Positions 18,261 through 26,529 of a stretch of 64,000 nt of DNA are shown here, one piece after another (the first letter of the stretch is position 1; each line of letters starts with the position of its first letter). The translations under genes were made by a program, and so were the position numbers. The stretch covers positions 2,421,501 through 2,485,500 of the forward strand of contig NZ_CP077087.1 of assembly GCF_014268495.2 (NCBI RefSeq), given 5' to 3'. The notes under the pieces are model-generated. The model searched no databases. It had not been told where the DNA came from and was given only the letters and a program-made list of their open reading frames with translations. The stretch comes from Pseudomonas monsensis. Its GTDB lineage: Bacteria; Pseudomonadota; Gammaproteobacteria; Pseudomonadales; Pseudomonadaceae.

Positions 18261-19811
18261 TTAATGAGACTCCCCAGCCTTCAGCCCTTGCGGCAATTTC
18301 TTGGTCAACAGAATGGCCAGCATGCTGATCCCCAGCGCAATCCCGACAAAGTGAAACGCATCGTTGTAGGCCATGATCGCCGCCTGCTGATGGACGATCT
18401 CACTCAACTTGCCCAACGCCGCCGTGTCGCTGCCAAACCTGTCGGTCATTGACGCCAGGCGCTCAGCCACCTGCGGATTGGTCGGCACCACCGCCTCGCG
18501 CAAATAATCGAAGTAGGTCTTGGTCCGCGCATCCAGCAGCGTCGCGAGCAGAGCAATGCCAATCGCACCGCCAAGGTTACGCAGGATATTGAACAGGCTC
18601 GACGCCGACCCCGCGTCCTGCGGCAGGATGTACGCCGTAGCGATCAGGGAAATGGTCACCATGATCAGCGGCTGGCCGAGGGCGCGGATGATCTGGATCT
18701 GATTGAACTGCGGCCCGGCAAAGTCCGGGTTGAGCACCCCCGACGAAAAACTCGCCAGCCCGAACAGTCCGAAGCCCAGCGTGCACAGCCATTTCGGCGA
18801 CACGAACTTCATCAGCTTCGGCACCAGTGGAATCAGAAACAGCTGCGGCACGCCCATCCACATGATCACTTCGCCGATCTGCAGGGCGTTGTAGTTCTGG
18901 ATCTGCGCCAGATACAGCGGCAGCAGATAAATCGAACCGTATAGCCCGACGCCCATGCCGAGGCTGGAAATACTCGAAAGGCCGAAGTTGCGATTGCGCA
19001 GGATGCCGAGGTTGATCAGCGGATTGGGCCTGGAAATCTGCACGATCACAAAGGTGATCAGGCTGATGAGGGCGATGCTGCCCAGAGTCACGATCAGGTT
19101 CGATTCGAGCCAGTCCTTGCGGTGGCCTTCTTCGAGAAATACCTGCAGACAACCGAGGCCGACACCAAGGGTGAGGATGCCGGTGTAGTCGGTGCTTTTC
19201 AGCAGTTCCCAGTGCGCTTCCTTCTTCTCCAACCCGTACATCAGCCCGGCGATCATGATCAGCCCCGGCGGAATGTTGATGTAGAAGATGTACTCCCAGC
19301 CCCAGTTTTCCGTGAGCCAGCCGCCCAGTGTCGGGCCGATGGACGGGGCGAACGTCGCGGTCATGGCGAACATCGCCATGCCTTTGGCGCGGTGGTGCTC
19401 GGGGAGTTTGATCAGGGTCAGGGTGAACGCCAGCGGGATCAGCGCGCCGCCGGTGAAACCTTGCATGGCACGAAACACGATCATGCTTTCCAGGCTCCAG
19501 GCCATCGAGCACAGCAGCGACGAAACCAGAAAACCCAGCGACACCCACACTGCCAGCCGCCGCGCCGAGAGCAACTGCACCAGCCACGCGGTCAGCGGGA
19601 TCATGATGATTTCCGCGACCAGGTACGAGGTGGAAATCCACGAGCCTTCTTCCAGCGTCGCCGAGAGTGCGCCCTGAATATCTTTCAGCGAGGAGTTGGT
19701 GATCTGGATGTCGAGTACCGCCATAAAGGCGCCGAGCATCACGCTCATCACCGCGATCCAGTCGCGCCGGGTCGGTTCACCGACCGGGCGGATCAGCGAA
19801 TCACCGGCCAT
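18261..19811 (-). CDS. DHA2-family MFS drug exporter (EmrB-like)
   Basis: The 516-residue protein has 14 predicted membrane segments and the DHA2 marks. These are LDIQITNSSLKDIQGAL in helix 1, GWISTSYLVAE-like WISTSYLVAEIIMIPL and GPTLGGWLTENWGWEYIFYINIPPG. It is a proton-driven efflux pump of the inner membrane. Its start overlaps the end of the membrane-fusion gene by 11 bases, so the two are translationally coupled as in emrAB. No outer-membrane channel gene is adjacent, so a shared TolC-type protein must be used. Substrates are unknown. Confidence 0.92.
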   Translation of the reverse strand: MAGDSLIRPVGEPTRRDWIAVMSVMLGAFMAVLDIQITNSSLKDIQGALSATLEEGSWISTSYLVAEIIMIPLTAWLVQLLSARRLAVWVSLGFLVSSLLCSMAWSLESMIVFRAMQGFTGGALIPLAFTLTLIKLPEHHRAKGMAMFAMTATFAPSIGPTLGGWLTENWGWEYIFYINIPPGLIMIAGLMYGLEKKEAHWELLKSTDYTGILTLGVGLGCLQVFLEEGHRKDWLESNLIVTLGSIALISLITFVIVQISRPNPLINLGILRNRNFGLSSISSLGMGVGLYGSIYLLPLYLAQIQNYNALQIGEVIMWMGVPQLFLIPLVPKLMKFVSPKWLCTLGFGLFGLASFSSGVLNPDFAGPQFNQIQIIRALGQPLIMVTISLIATAYILPQDAGSASSLFNILRNLGGAIGIALLATLLDARTKTYFDYLREAVVPTNPQVAERLASMTDRFGSDTAALGKLSEIVHQQAAIMAYNDAFHFVGIALGISMLAILLTKKLPQGLKAGESH

Positions 19812-20850
19812 TGTCCGGGGCGTCTTTGATGTTCACGGTGGCGGTGACCGACATGCCCGGGCGGATCTTGCCGTGCAGCGGGTTGTCGGCCTTGAAGGTC
19901 AGTTTCACCGGAATCCGCTGTACGACCTTGGTGAAGTTGCCGGTGGCGTTGTCCGGTGGCAACAGGCTGAACTGCGCACCGGAGGCGGCGAACAGGCTGT
20001 CGACCCGTGCTTCGATGGGGGTGTCGCTGTAGGCGTCGAAGGTCAGCTCGGCTTTCTGTCCGGGCTGCATGTGGCCGATCTGGGTTTCCTTGAAGTTGGC
20101 CTGAACCCAGATGTCTTCATCGGGGACGATCGACAACAGATAGGCGCCGGCCTGTACGACCTGGCCGTTGCGTGCGGCGCGCTGGCCGACCAAGCCACTG
20201 ATCGGCGCATGGATTTCGCTGCGGGTCAGGTTGAGTTCGGCCTGGGCGAGATCGGCGCGGGCGTTGGCGATCTGTGCGTCGAGGCGCTTGATCTCGGCGG
20301 TCAGTGCGTTGACTTGCTGGCGTTGACTCTGCGCATCGGCCTGGGCTTTGGCCACCTGCGAGCGGGCGATGTGGGCATCGGCGGAAAGGGTGGTTACCCG
20401 TTCTTCGGAAACGTAGCCGGGTTTGCGCAAGGTTTCCGCACGCGACAGATCCATCTGCGAACGGCCGAGGGTGGCTTGGGTGGTCGCCACTTGCGCGTCG
20501 CTGGCGGCGATCAGGCTCGATTGCTGGGTCAGTTTGCTCTGCGCCTGCAAGCGCTCGGCCTCGCGGGTAGCGAGAGCCGCATTGGCGCGATCGACAGCGA
20601 GGCGAAAGTCATTGGGCTCAAGGCGCACCAGTAACTGGCCTTTTTCCACGTGTTGATTGTCCTGCACCAGCACTTCGTCGATGCGCGCGCTCAATTGGCT
20701 GGAGACGCGAGTGATTTCGCCCTGGACATAGGCGTTATCGGTGCTTTCATAAAAGCGCCCCTTGAAAAACCAATGGGCGAAGAAACCCCCGGCAATCAAC
20801 AGAACCAGCAGCAGGAAAATAAACAGGCGACGCTTGAGTTGGGCAGGCAT
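19801..20850 (-). CDS. HlyD/EmrA-type membrane-fusion protein
   Basis: The 349-residue periplasmic adaptor has one N-terminal membrane anchor (about 9-28) and a beta-barrel/lipoyl opening (VQGEITRVSSQLSARIDEVLV). A long coiled-coil (about 80-190) follows, then the second lipoyl half (ISGLVGQRAARNGQVVQAG) and a C-terminal barrel. It links the adjacent DHA2 pump to an outer-membrane channel. The ATG at 20850 is preferred over the TTG two codons upstream. The pair corresponds to P. aeruginosa PA3136/PA3137 by position. Confidence 0.92.
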   Translation of the reverse strand: MPAQLKRRLFIFLLLVLLIAGGFFAHWFFKGRFYESTDNAYVQGEITRVSSQLSARIDEVLVQDNQHVEKGQLLVRLEPNDFRLAVDRANAALATREAERLQAQSKLTQQSSLIAASDAQVATTQATLGRSQMDLSRAETLRKPGYVSEERVTTLSADAHIARSQVAKAQADAQSQRQQVNALTAEIKRLDAQIANARADLAQAELNLTRSEIHAPISGLVGQRAARNGQVVQAGAYLLSIVPDEDIWVQANFKETQIGHMQPGQKAELTFDAYSDTPIEARVDSLFAASGAQFSLLPPDNATGNFTKVVQRIPVKLTFKADNPLHGKIRPGMSVTATVNIKDAPDNGR

Positions 20851-21078
20851 GGGCAAACTGTAGTCGAGGAATTGTAAGGAAAGGTATCAGTACGCGAATC
20901 TGGCACGAAGCCGATAAACGGTAAATGCCATCCGCCGATATTCGGCCATTCACCGCGCTGTATGGGCGTTCCAGCCGCAAACTTGGCTTAAATGCCCTGC
21001 CCGCTGGAGCGGGGCGGGTGTCGCCTGTTACCATTCGCCGCTTGATTGTTTTGCTTTTCATTCTTTTCGAGACATGCC

Positions 21079-22560
21079 ATGACCACCGTCCGCACTCGCA
21101 TCGCGCCATCGCCTACCGGGGACCCCCACGTAGGTACCGCTTACATCGCATTGTTCAACTACTGCTTTGCCAAGCAGCATGGCGGTGAGTTCATCCTGCG
21201 CATCGAAGACACCGACCAGTTGCGTTCGACCCGCGAGTCCGAACAGCAGATCTTCGACGCCCTGCGCTGGCTGGGTATCGACTGGAGCGAAGGCCCGGAC
21301 GTTGGCGGCCCACACGGTCCGTACCGGCAGAGCGAGCGCGGCGATATCTATCAGAAGTATTGCCAGCAACTGGTCGACATGGGCCACGCGTTCCCGTGCT
21401 TCTGCACCGCTGAAGAACTGGATCAGATGCGCGCCGAGCAAATGGCACGCGGCGAAACCCCGCGTTACGACGGCCGCGCGCTGCTGCTGTCCAAGGAAGA
21501 AGTCGCCGCCCGCCTGGCCGCTGGCGAACCCCACGTGATCCGCATGAAGGTGCCGAGCGAAGGCGTTTGCGTAGTGCCGGACATGCTCCGTGGTGATGTC
21601 GAGATCCCGTGGGATCGCATGGACATGCAAGTGCTGATGAAGACCGACGGCCTGCCGACGTACTTCCTCGCCAACGTGGTCGACGACCACCTGATGGGCA
21701 TCACCCACGTGCTGCGTGGCGAAGAGTGGCTGCCGTCGGCGCCGAAACTGATTCTGCTGTACGAGTACTTCGGCTGGGAACAGCCGGAACTGTGCTACAT
21801 GCCGCTGCTGCGTAACCCGGATAAGAGCAAGCTGTCCAAGCGCAAGAACCCGACCTCGGTGACGTTCTACGAGCGCATGGGCTTCATGCCGGAAGCGATG
21901 CTCAACTATCTGGGCCGCATGGGTTGGTCGATGCCGGATGAGCGTGAGAAGTTCTCGCTGCAGGAAATGGTCGACAACTTCGACCTCAAGCGTGTGTCCC
22001 TCGGCGGGCCGATCTTCGACATCGAGAAGCTGTCATGGCTCAACGGCCAGTGGCTGCGCGATCTGCCGGTGGAAGAGTTCGCCGCACGCGTACAGAAATG
22101 GGCGTTCAACTCTGAGTACATGATGAAGATCGCGCCGCTGGTTCAGGGTCGTGTGGAAACCTTCAGTCAGGTTGCACCGCTGGGCGGGTTCTTCTTCGCC
22201 GGTGGCGTGAACCCTGATGCCAAGTTGTTCGAATCGAAAAAGCTTTCCGGTGATCAGGTTCGCCAGTTGATGCAGTTGATCCTGTGGAAACTCGAAAGCC
22301 TGCGTCAGTGGGAGAAGGACAACATCACCGCGACGATTCAGGCGGTGGTCGAATCCCTTGAGCTGAAACTGCGTGACGCGATGCCGCTGATGTTTGCCGC
22401 GATCACCGGGCAGGCGAGTTCGGTGTCGGTGCTCGATGCGATGGAAATCCTCGGCCCGGACCTGACCCGTTTCCGTCTGCGCCAGGCGATCGACCTGCTG
22501 GGCGGTGTGTCGAAGAAAGAAAACAAAGAGTGGGAAAAGCTGCTGGGCGCGATTGCTTAA
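21079..22560 (+). CDS. gltX: Glutamyl-tRNA synthetase
   Basis: The 493-residue class I synthetase has the HIGH-type motif PSPTGDPHVGTA (about 9-20) and the KMSKS-type motif DKSKLSKRKN (about 251-260). FILRIEDTDQLRS is also typical. It charges tRNA-Glu in the cytoplasm. The ATG at 21079 gives the family N-terminus TTVRTRIAPSPTG. The gene ends in a strong terminator, and two tRNA-Glu genes, its substrates, lie just downstream under a separate promoter. Confidence 0.97.
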   Translation: MTTVRTRIAPSPTGDPHVGTAYIALFNYCFAKQHGGEFILRIEDTDQLRSTRESEQQIFDALRWLGIDWSEGPDVGGPHGPYRQSERGDIYQKYCQQLVDMGHAFPCFCTAEELDQMRAEQMARGETPRYDGRALLLSKEEVAARLAAGEPHVIRMKVPSEGVCVVPDMLRGDVEIPWDRMDMQVLMKTDGLPTYFLANVVDDHLMGITHVLRGEEWLPSAPKLILLYEYFGWEQPELCYMPLLRNPDKSKLSKRKNPTSVTFYERMGFMPEAMLNYLGRMGWSMPDEREKFSLQEMVDNFDLKRVSLGGPIFDIEKLSWLNGQWLRDLPVEEFAARVQKWAFNSEYMMKIAPLVQGRVETFSQVAPLGGFFFAGGVNPDAKLFESKKLSGDQVRQLMQLILWKLESLRQWEKDNITATIQAVVESLELKLRDAMPLMFAAITGQASSVSVLDAMEILGPDLTRFRLRQAIDLLGGVSKKENKEWEKLLGAIA

Positions 22561-22581
22561 GCACGTCTGACTCTGCGGGAA

Positions 22582-22624
22582 CCGCCGAAGGCCGGGATCT
22601 TTTGATTCCGGCCTTCGGCGTTTT
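22582..22624 (+). terminator. Terminator of gltX
   Basis: CGCCGAAGGCCGG and its complement CCGGCCTTCGGCG form a long stem closed by GATCTTTTGATT, followed by TTTT. Confidence 0.9.
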
Positions 22625-22701
22625 CCCCCCGGATTTTCGGGGGGAGGGCGGTAAGTGATTGTTATGCCGACAAAAAACTTTGAAATTTTTCAAAAATAAG
22701 T

Positions 22702-22730
22702 TTGACAGGCTTTCGATACGCCCTTAAGAT
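22702..22730 (+). promoter_or_regulatory. Strong sigma-70 promoter of the tRNA-Ala/Glu operon
   Basis: TTGACA and TAAGAT are separated by 17 bases. A GC-rich discriminator (TCGCCCCGTC) follows, as expected for a stringently controlled stable-RNA promoter. The first tRNA starts 33 bases beyond the -10. Confidence 0.88.
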
Positions 22731-22763
22731 TCGCCCCGTCCTCAGCGATGACATCAACGATGA

Positions 22764-22839
<76 letters not shown>

Positions 22840-22846
22840 ATTTACA

Positions 22847-22898
22847 CTTCGAAGCCTGGCCACACCGGCTTCGAAGCGATCAACACTCAGCGTTGATC
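22847..22898 (+). other. Two hairpins in the tRNA-Ala/tRNA-Glu spacer, copy 1
   Basis: CTTCGAAGCC pairs with GGCTTCGAAG around TGGCCACACC (22847-22876). GATCAAC pairs with GTTGATC around ACTCAGC (22878-22898). Both hairpins recur with compensatory changes in the second spacer, so they are probably RNA structures kept for tRNA precursor processing. Confidence 0.7.
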
Positions 22899-22918
22899 AG
22901 TTGTATAGAAGGGTTTGC

Positions 22919-22994
22919 GTCCCCTTCGTCTAGTGGCCTAGGACACCGCCCTTTCACGGCGGTAACAGGGGTTCGAGTCCCCTAGGGGACGCCA
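22919..22994 (+). tRNA. tRNA-Glu(TTC), copy 1
   Basis: A 76-base cloverleaf starting GTCCCCTTCGTCTAG with encoded CCA and TTC in loop CTTTCAC. Identical to copy 2. Confidence 0.97.
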
Positions 22995-23047
22995 GTTTTA
23001 CAGAAGTGATGTTGCAAAACGTTGCTCCGCCGCGAGGCGAAAAATCC

Positions 23048-23123
23048 GGGGCTATAGCTCAGCTGGGAGAGCGCCTGCATGGCATGCAGGAGGTCAGCGG
23101 TTCGATCCCGCTTAGCTCCACCA
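23048..23123 (+). tRNA. tRNA-Ala(GGC), copy 2
   Basis: Same fold and anticodon as copy 1, with G3-U70. The anticodon stem is CCTGC/GCAGG instead of CTTGC/GCAAG. The T stem is AGCGG/CCGCT instead of GACGG/CCGTC. Every change is paired. Confidence 0.97.
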
Positions 23124-23130
23124 ATTTACA

Positions 23131-23182
23131 GTTCAAGGTCTGGCCACACCGGCCTTGAAACGATCAGTTCTCAGCGCTGATC
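23131..23182 (+). other. Two hairpins in the tRNA-Ala/tRNA-Glu spacer, copy 2
   Basis: TTCAAGGTC pairs with GGCCTTGAA around the unchanged loop TGGCCACACC (23132-23159). GATCAG pairs with CTGATC (23162-23182). Stem bases differ from copy 1 but pairing is kept, with one terminal pair lost. Confidence 0.7.
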
Positions 23183-23201
23183 AGTTGTATAGAAGGTTTG
23201 T

Positions 23202-23277
23202 GTCCCCTTCGTCTAGTGGCCTAGGACACCGCCCTTTCACGGCGGTAACAGGGGTTCGAGTCCCCTAGGGGACGCCA
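23202..23277 (+). tRNA. tRNA-Glu(TTC), copy 2
   Basis: Sequence identical to copy 1 over 76 bases, with encoded CCA. Last tRNA of the operon. Confidence 0.97.
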
Positions 23278-23302
23278 CGATTACCCGCTCTGCGGGATTT
23301 AT

Positions 23303-23334
23303 AAGGGTCATTCAATTATTGAATGGCCCTTTTG
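23303..23334 (+). terminator. Terminator of the tRNA-Ala/Glu operon
   Basis: AAGGGTCATTCAA pairs with TTGAATGGCCCTT with one G-U, followed by TTTTG. The downstream bases TTTTGTTTGTCTGGCGTTTGGC (23330-23351) resemble the trailers after the tRNA-Asp and tRNA-Val terminators. Confidence 0.88.
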
Positions 23335-23408
23335 TTTGTCTGGCGTTTGGCCAATTCTCCTTTTTCCTTACACTGTGCTTCAGACCAGCGGTCATATCCT
23401 TGACTTGC

Positions 23409-23435
23409 AGAATATTATTATGCGAATAATATTCT
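23409..23435. promoter_or_regulatory. AT-rich 11-5-11 palindrome, candidate TetR autoregulatory operator
   Basis: AGAATATTATT and AATAATATTCT form a perfect inverted repeat around ATGCG. It ends 23 bases before the tetR start and overlaps the likely promoter. A further half-site-like TAATATTC follows at 23441. Confidence 0.65.
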
Positions 23436-23458
23436 AGTCGTAATATTCGGAGGCAACG

Positions 23459-23998
23459 ATGAACGATAAAAAAGCTCAAACCCGCGAACGCATCCTCAAG
23501 GCTGCCAGCGCCGCATTGATTCAGCGTGGCCCGGCAGACCCAAGCGTGGGCGAAGTGATGGGCGCGGCCGGCCTGACCGTCGGCGGCTTCTATGCGCACT
23601 TCGAAAGCAAGGACGCGATGATGCTCGAAGCGTTCAAGCAGCTCCTGGGTCGCCGACGCGACCTGATTGCCGACATGGACGCCGACCTGACCGGGGAAGA
23701 GCGTCGCGCCTTGGTCGCGGCTTTCTATCTGTCACGCAAGCACCGTGATTCCAGCGACGCGGCGTGCCCGATTCCAGCCTCCATCGGCGAACTGGGCCGT
23801 TTGCCGGAGTCGTTCCGCGTGGCACTGAACGAGCATCTGGAGTTGATGATTGCGCAGTTGGCGTCCAGCCCCGAGGACACCGACAAAGCCCTGGCCGACG
23901 TGGCCTTGATGGTGGGCGGGCTGGCGCTCGCAAGGGCCCTGGGGCCAGGAGATTTATCCGATCGATTGCTGCGCGCGGCCAAGTCGGCGGTGCGTTGA
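23459..23998 (+). CDS. TetR/AcrR-family transcriptional regulator
   Basis: This 179-residue protein has an N-terminal helix-turn-helix (about 5-50: RERILKAASAALIQRG, VGEVMGAAGLTVGGFYAHFESKDAM), the most conserved TetR segment. The C-terminal ligand domain is not assignable. GGAGG precedes the ATG by 5 bases. The alpha/beta-hydrolase gene starts 30 bases after its stop, so the pair is probably one operon repressed by this protein through the AT-rich palindrome upstream. The inducer is unknown. The neighbourhood matches P. aeruginosa PA3133-PA3132. Confidence 0.9.
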   Translation: MNDKKAQTRERILKAASAALIQRGPADPSVGEVMGAAGLTVGGFYAHFESKDAMMLEAFKQLLGRRRDLIADMDADLTGEERRALVAAFYLSRKHRDSSDAACPIPASIGELGRLPESFRVALNEHLELMIAQLASSPEDTDKALADVALMVGGLALARALGPGDLSDRLLRAAKSAVR

Positions 23999-24028
23999 CC
24001 TGAAGGCAATTCGCCTGAGGAGAGAACG

Positions 24029-24862
24029 ATGAACACGTTGAAGTGGATTCGTGGCGTTAATGGCACCTTGGGCTGGATTGCACCGAAACGGGTAGCGAGC
24101 AAAATGCGCCTGGCGTTCATGACGCCACGCACGCTGCCTTTGCGTGATTGGGAATTGCCGCTGCTGGCCAATTCCGAACGAATCACTTTGCGCTTTGGTC
24201 TCTCAGCGTTGCGCTGGGGCCAAGGCCCGACCGTGCTGCTGATGCATGGCTGGGAAGGGCGGCCAACCCAGTTTGCCGCGCTGATCACGGCATTGGTCGA
24301 GGCCGGTTACACGGTTGTGGCCCTCGATGGTCCGGCCCACGGTCGTTCGCCGGGGCGAGAGGCCAATGTCGTGCTGTTCGCCCGTGCCATGCTCGAAGCC
24401 GCTGCCGAGCTGCCACCGTTGCAAGCGGTCATCGGCCACTCCATGGGCGGCGCCAGCGCGATGCTCGCCGTGCAATTGGGGTTGCGCACCGAAACCCTCG
24501 TCAGCATTGCCGCGCCGGCCCGAATTCTCGGCGTGTTACGCGGTTTCGCGCGCTATGTCGGCTTGCCGCCCAGAGCGCGTTCCGCCTTTATCCGGCAGGT
24601 CGAGCAGGACGTCGGCATGCGCGCCGCCACTCTGGATGTCGCGCACTATCAACTGGATATGCCGGGGCTGATCGTGCATGCCGAGGACGACACCTTCGTT
24701 TCGGTCAAGGAATCGCAGCTGATTCACGAAGCATGGTTCGACAGCCGTCTGCTGCGCCTGGAAAGCGGCGGCCACCAGCGCGTGCTGGCTGACCCTCGGG
24801 TGGTGGATGGCGTGTTATCACTGTTGGCCGGGCGCAGCCTTCAGGCGCGCCAATCGGCCTGA
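24029..24862 (+). CDS. Alpha/beta-hydrolase
   Basis: This 277-residue protein has the hydrolase fold marks: MHGWEGRPTQF (oxyanion region), nucleophile Ser138 in IGHSMGGAS, acidic residue in HAEDDTFVSV and catalytic His in SGGHQRVL. No signal peptide is obvious; it is likely cytoplasmic. The ester or related substrate is unknown. GAGGAGAG precedes the ATG. It is probably co-transcribed with, and controlled by, the upstream TetR regulator. Confidence 0.88.
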   Translation: MNTLKWIRGVNGTLGWIAPKRVASKMRLAFMTPRTLPLRDWELPLLANSERITLRFGLSALRWGQGPTVLLMHGWEGRPTQFAALITALVEAGYTVVALDGPAHGRSPGREANVVLFARAMLEAAAELPPLQAVIGHSMGGASAMLAVQLGLRTETLVSIAAPARILGVLRGFARYVGLPPRARSAFIRQVEQDVGMRAATLDVAHYQLDMPGLIVHAEDDTFVSVKESQLIHEAWFDSRLLRLESGGHQRVLADPRVVDGVLSLLAGRSLQARQSA

Positions 24863-24908
24863 GCTCCGTTACACTGCCCCGGTTGAATCAATTGACCGGG
24901 AGTGGGGC

Positions 24909-25358
24909 ATGGGTTGGGATCGGGCAACGCCGTTTACCATTGATCTGCAAGTCGGCGCCGAGGACATCGACGGGCTGGGCCACGCGAATAACGCGGTGTA
25001 CGTGACCTGGCTGGAACGCTGTGCCTGGCGCCACTCGCAGCGTCTGGGGCTGGATCTGGTCGAGTACCGTCGGCTGGATCGGGCGATGGCCGTGGTGCGT
25101 CACGAGATCGATTATCTGGCCGCCGCTTACGAAGGCGATGAGCTGCAGTTGGCGACCTGGATCGTCGATTGGGATCAACGCCTGAAAATGACCCGGCATT
25201 TCCAGCTGAAACGCCCGAGCGATAACACCACTCTGCTGCGCGCGCAAACCACGTTCGTCTGCATCGAGCTGTCCACCGGCAAGCCCAAGCGCATGCCGGC
25301 GGAGTTTATCGAGGGCTACGGTCCCGCAATTCAGGCCTCAGAATCTGCGCAAATCTAA
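24909..25358 (+). CDS. Acyl-CoA thioesterase, hotdog fold (4HBT/YbgC type)
   Basis: The 149-residue protein has the single-hotdog thioesterase signature IDGLGHANNAVYVTWLERC at about 18-36 and VVRHEIDYLAAAYEGDEL in the central strand region. The usual catalytic Asp of YbgC-type DxxGHxxN is present (DGLGHANN). It hydrolyses acyl-CoA thioesters in the cytoplasm. The ATG at 24909 follows GGGAGTGGGG, 46 bases after the hydrolase stop, so it may belong to the same transcript. Confidence 0.87.
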   Translation: MGWDRATPFTIDLQVGAEDIDGLGHANNAVYVTWLERCAWRHSQRLGLDLVEYRRLDRAMAVVRHEIDYLAAAYEGDELQLATWIVDWDQRLKMTRHFQLKRPSDNTTLLRAQTTFVCIELSTGKPKRMPAEFIEGYGPAIQASESAQI

Positions 25359-25360
25359 TC

Positions 25361-25450
25361 TGTAGGAGTGAGCCTGCTCGCGATGGCTGTGTCTCAGTCA
25401 CATATGCATCGACTGACACTCCACCATCGCGTGCGGGCTTACTCCTACAG
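25361..25450. repeat. Inverted pair of REP sequences, GTAGGAGTGAGCCTGCTCGCGATG family
   Basis: TGTAGGAGTGAGCCTGCTCG at 25361 faces its diverged inverse (GCGGGCTTACTCCTACAG) ending at 25450. This is a different REP subfamily from those at 14409, 18171 and 42171. Confidence 0.82.
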
Positions 25451-25516
25451 GGGATCTGCGGTTTTTCTCGTAATCCAGTAAACTGCCGCACGTTTTCTTC
25501 AAGTAGTGTTTTCCCC

Positions 25517-26476
25517 ATGCAAATTGCTCTGGCGCCCATGGAGGGGTTGGTCGACGACATCCTGCGCGACGTGCTGACCCGTGTTGGCGGCATCGACTGG
25601 TGCGTCACCGAATTCATTCGGATCAACGATCAGTTGCTCACACCGGCCTATTTCCACAAGTTCGGTCCGGAATTGCTCAATGGTGCCCGTACCCGATCTG
25701 GTGTCCCGCTGCGCGTGCAGTTGCTCGGCTCTGACCCGGTATGCCTCGCGGAAAACGCGGCGCTGGCCTGCGAGCTCGGTTCTGAAGTGATTGACCTCAA
25801 CTTCGGCTGCCCGGCCAAGACCGTCAACAAATCCCGGGGCGGGGCGGTGCTGCTCAAGGAGCCGGAACTGCTCAATACCATTGTCGAGCACGTGCGCCGC
25901 GCCGTGCCGGCGCACATCCCGGTCACCGCCAAAATGCGTCTCGGCTTCGACAGCCCGGACGGCTCGCTGGTCTGTGCCACTGCGCTGGCCGAAGGCGGTG
26001 CCGAGCACATCGTGGTTCACGCCCGGACCAAAGTCGATGGCTACAAGCCGCCGGCACACTGGGAGTGGATTCCGCGGGTGCAGGATGTGGTCAAGGTGCC
26101 GGTGTTTGCCAACGGTGATATCTGGAGCGTCGAGGACTGGCGGCGTTGTCGCGAGATCAGTGGTGTCGAGGACATCATGCTCGGTCGAGGCCTGGTGTCG
26201 CGGCCGGATCTGGCCAGGCAAATCGCGGCTGCCCGTGCTGGAGAGGACGTGGTCGAGATGACCTGGGCCGAGCTGATGCCGCTGATCCAGGACTTCTGGC
26301 TGCAAGCCAAGGCGCAGATGACCGCGCGTCAGTCGCCGGGCCGTTTGAAGCAATGGCTGGCAATGCTGACACGCAATTATCCTGAAGCCACCGAGCTGTT
26401 TACCGTGCTCCGTCGTGAAACCGAGCCGGACCAGGTCTCGCGTTTGCTCGGCCTGCCGGTCGCCGAAGCGGCCTGA
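25517..26476 (+). CDS. dusC: tRNA-dihydrouridine(16) synthase
   Basis: The 319-residue flavoprotein has Dus motifs: ALAPMEGLVD at the N-terminus, VIDLNFGCPAKTVNKSRGGA with the catalytic Cys, VTAKMRLG, VVHARTK, ANGDIWS and IMLGRGLVSRPDLA. The GLVD opening and overall length fit the DusC branch, which reduces U16 in tRNA D-loops with NADPH. It is a single-gene unit ahead of ibpA. Confidence 0.92.
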   Translation: MQIALAPMEGLVDDILRDVLTRVGGIDWCVTEFIRINDQLLTPAYFHKFGPELLNGARTRSGVPLRVQLLGSDPVCLAENAALACELGSEVIDLNFGCPAKTVNKSRGGAVLLKEPELLNTIVEHVRRAVPAHIPVTAKMRLGFDSPDGSLVCATALAEGGAEHIVVHARTKVDGYKPPAHWEWIPRVQDVVKVPVFANGDIWSVEDWRRCREISGVEDIMLGRGLVSRPDLARQIAAARAGEDVVEMTWAELMPLIQDFWLQAKAQMTARQSPGRLKQWLAMLTRNYPEATELFTVLRRETEPDQVSRLLGLPVAEAA

Positions 26477-26495
26477 AAAAATCTGCAAATACTCT

Positions 26496-26524
26496 CTTGA
26501 AATCATTTCAGCGGTCCCTATCTA
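26496..26524 (+). promoter_or_regulatory. Sigma-32 heat-shock promoter of ibpA
   Basis: CTTGAAA and CCCTATCTA are 13 bases apart, close to the sigma-32 consensus CTTGAAA / CCCCATNT. The small heat-shock gene follows 72 bases later. Confidence 0.8.
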
Positions 26525-26529
26525 AGGGG

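Noticed and set aside
20934..20946. Short palindrome GCCGATATTCGGC between the efflux genes and gltX
   Set aside because: Five-base arms in a GC-rich genome are expected by chance; no regulator gene is adjacent.
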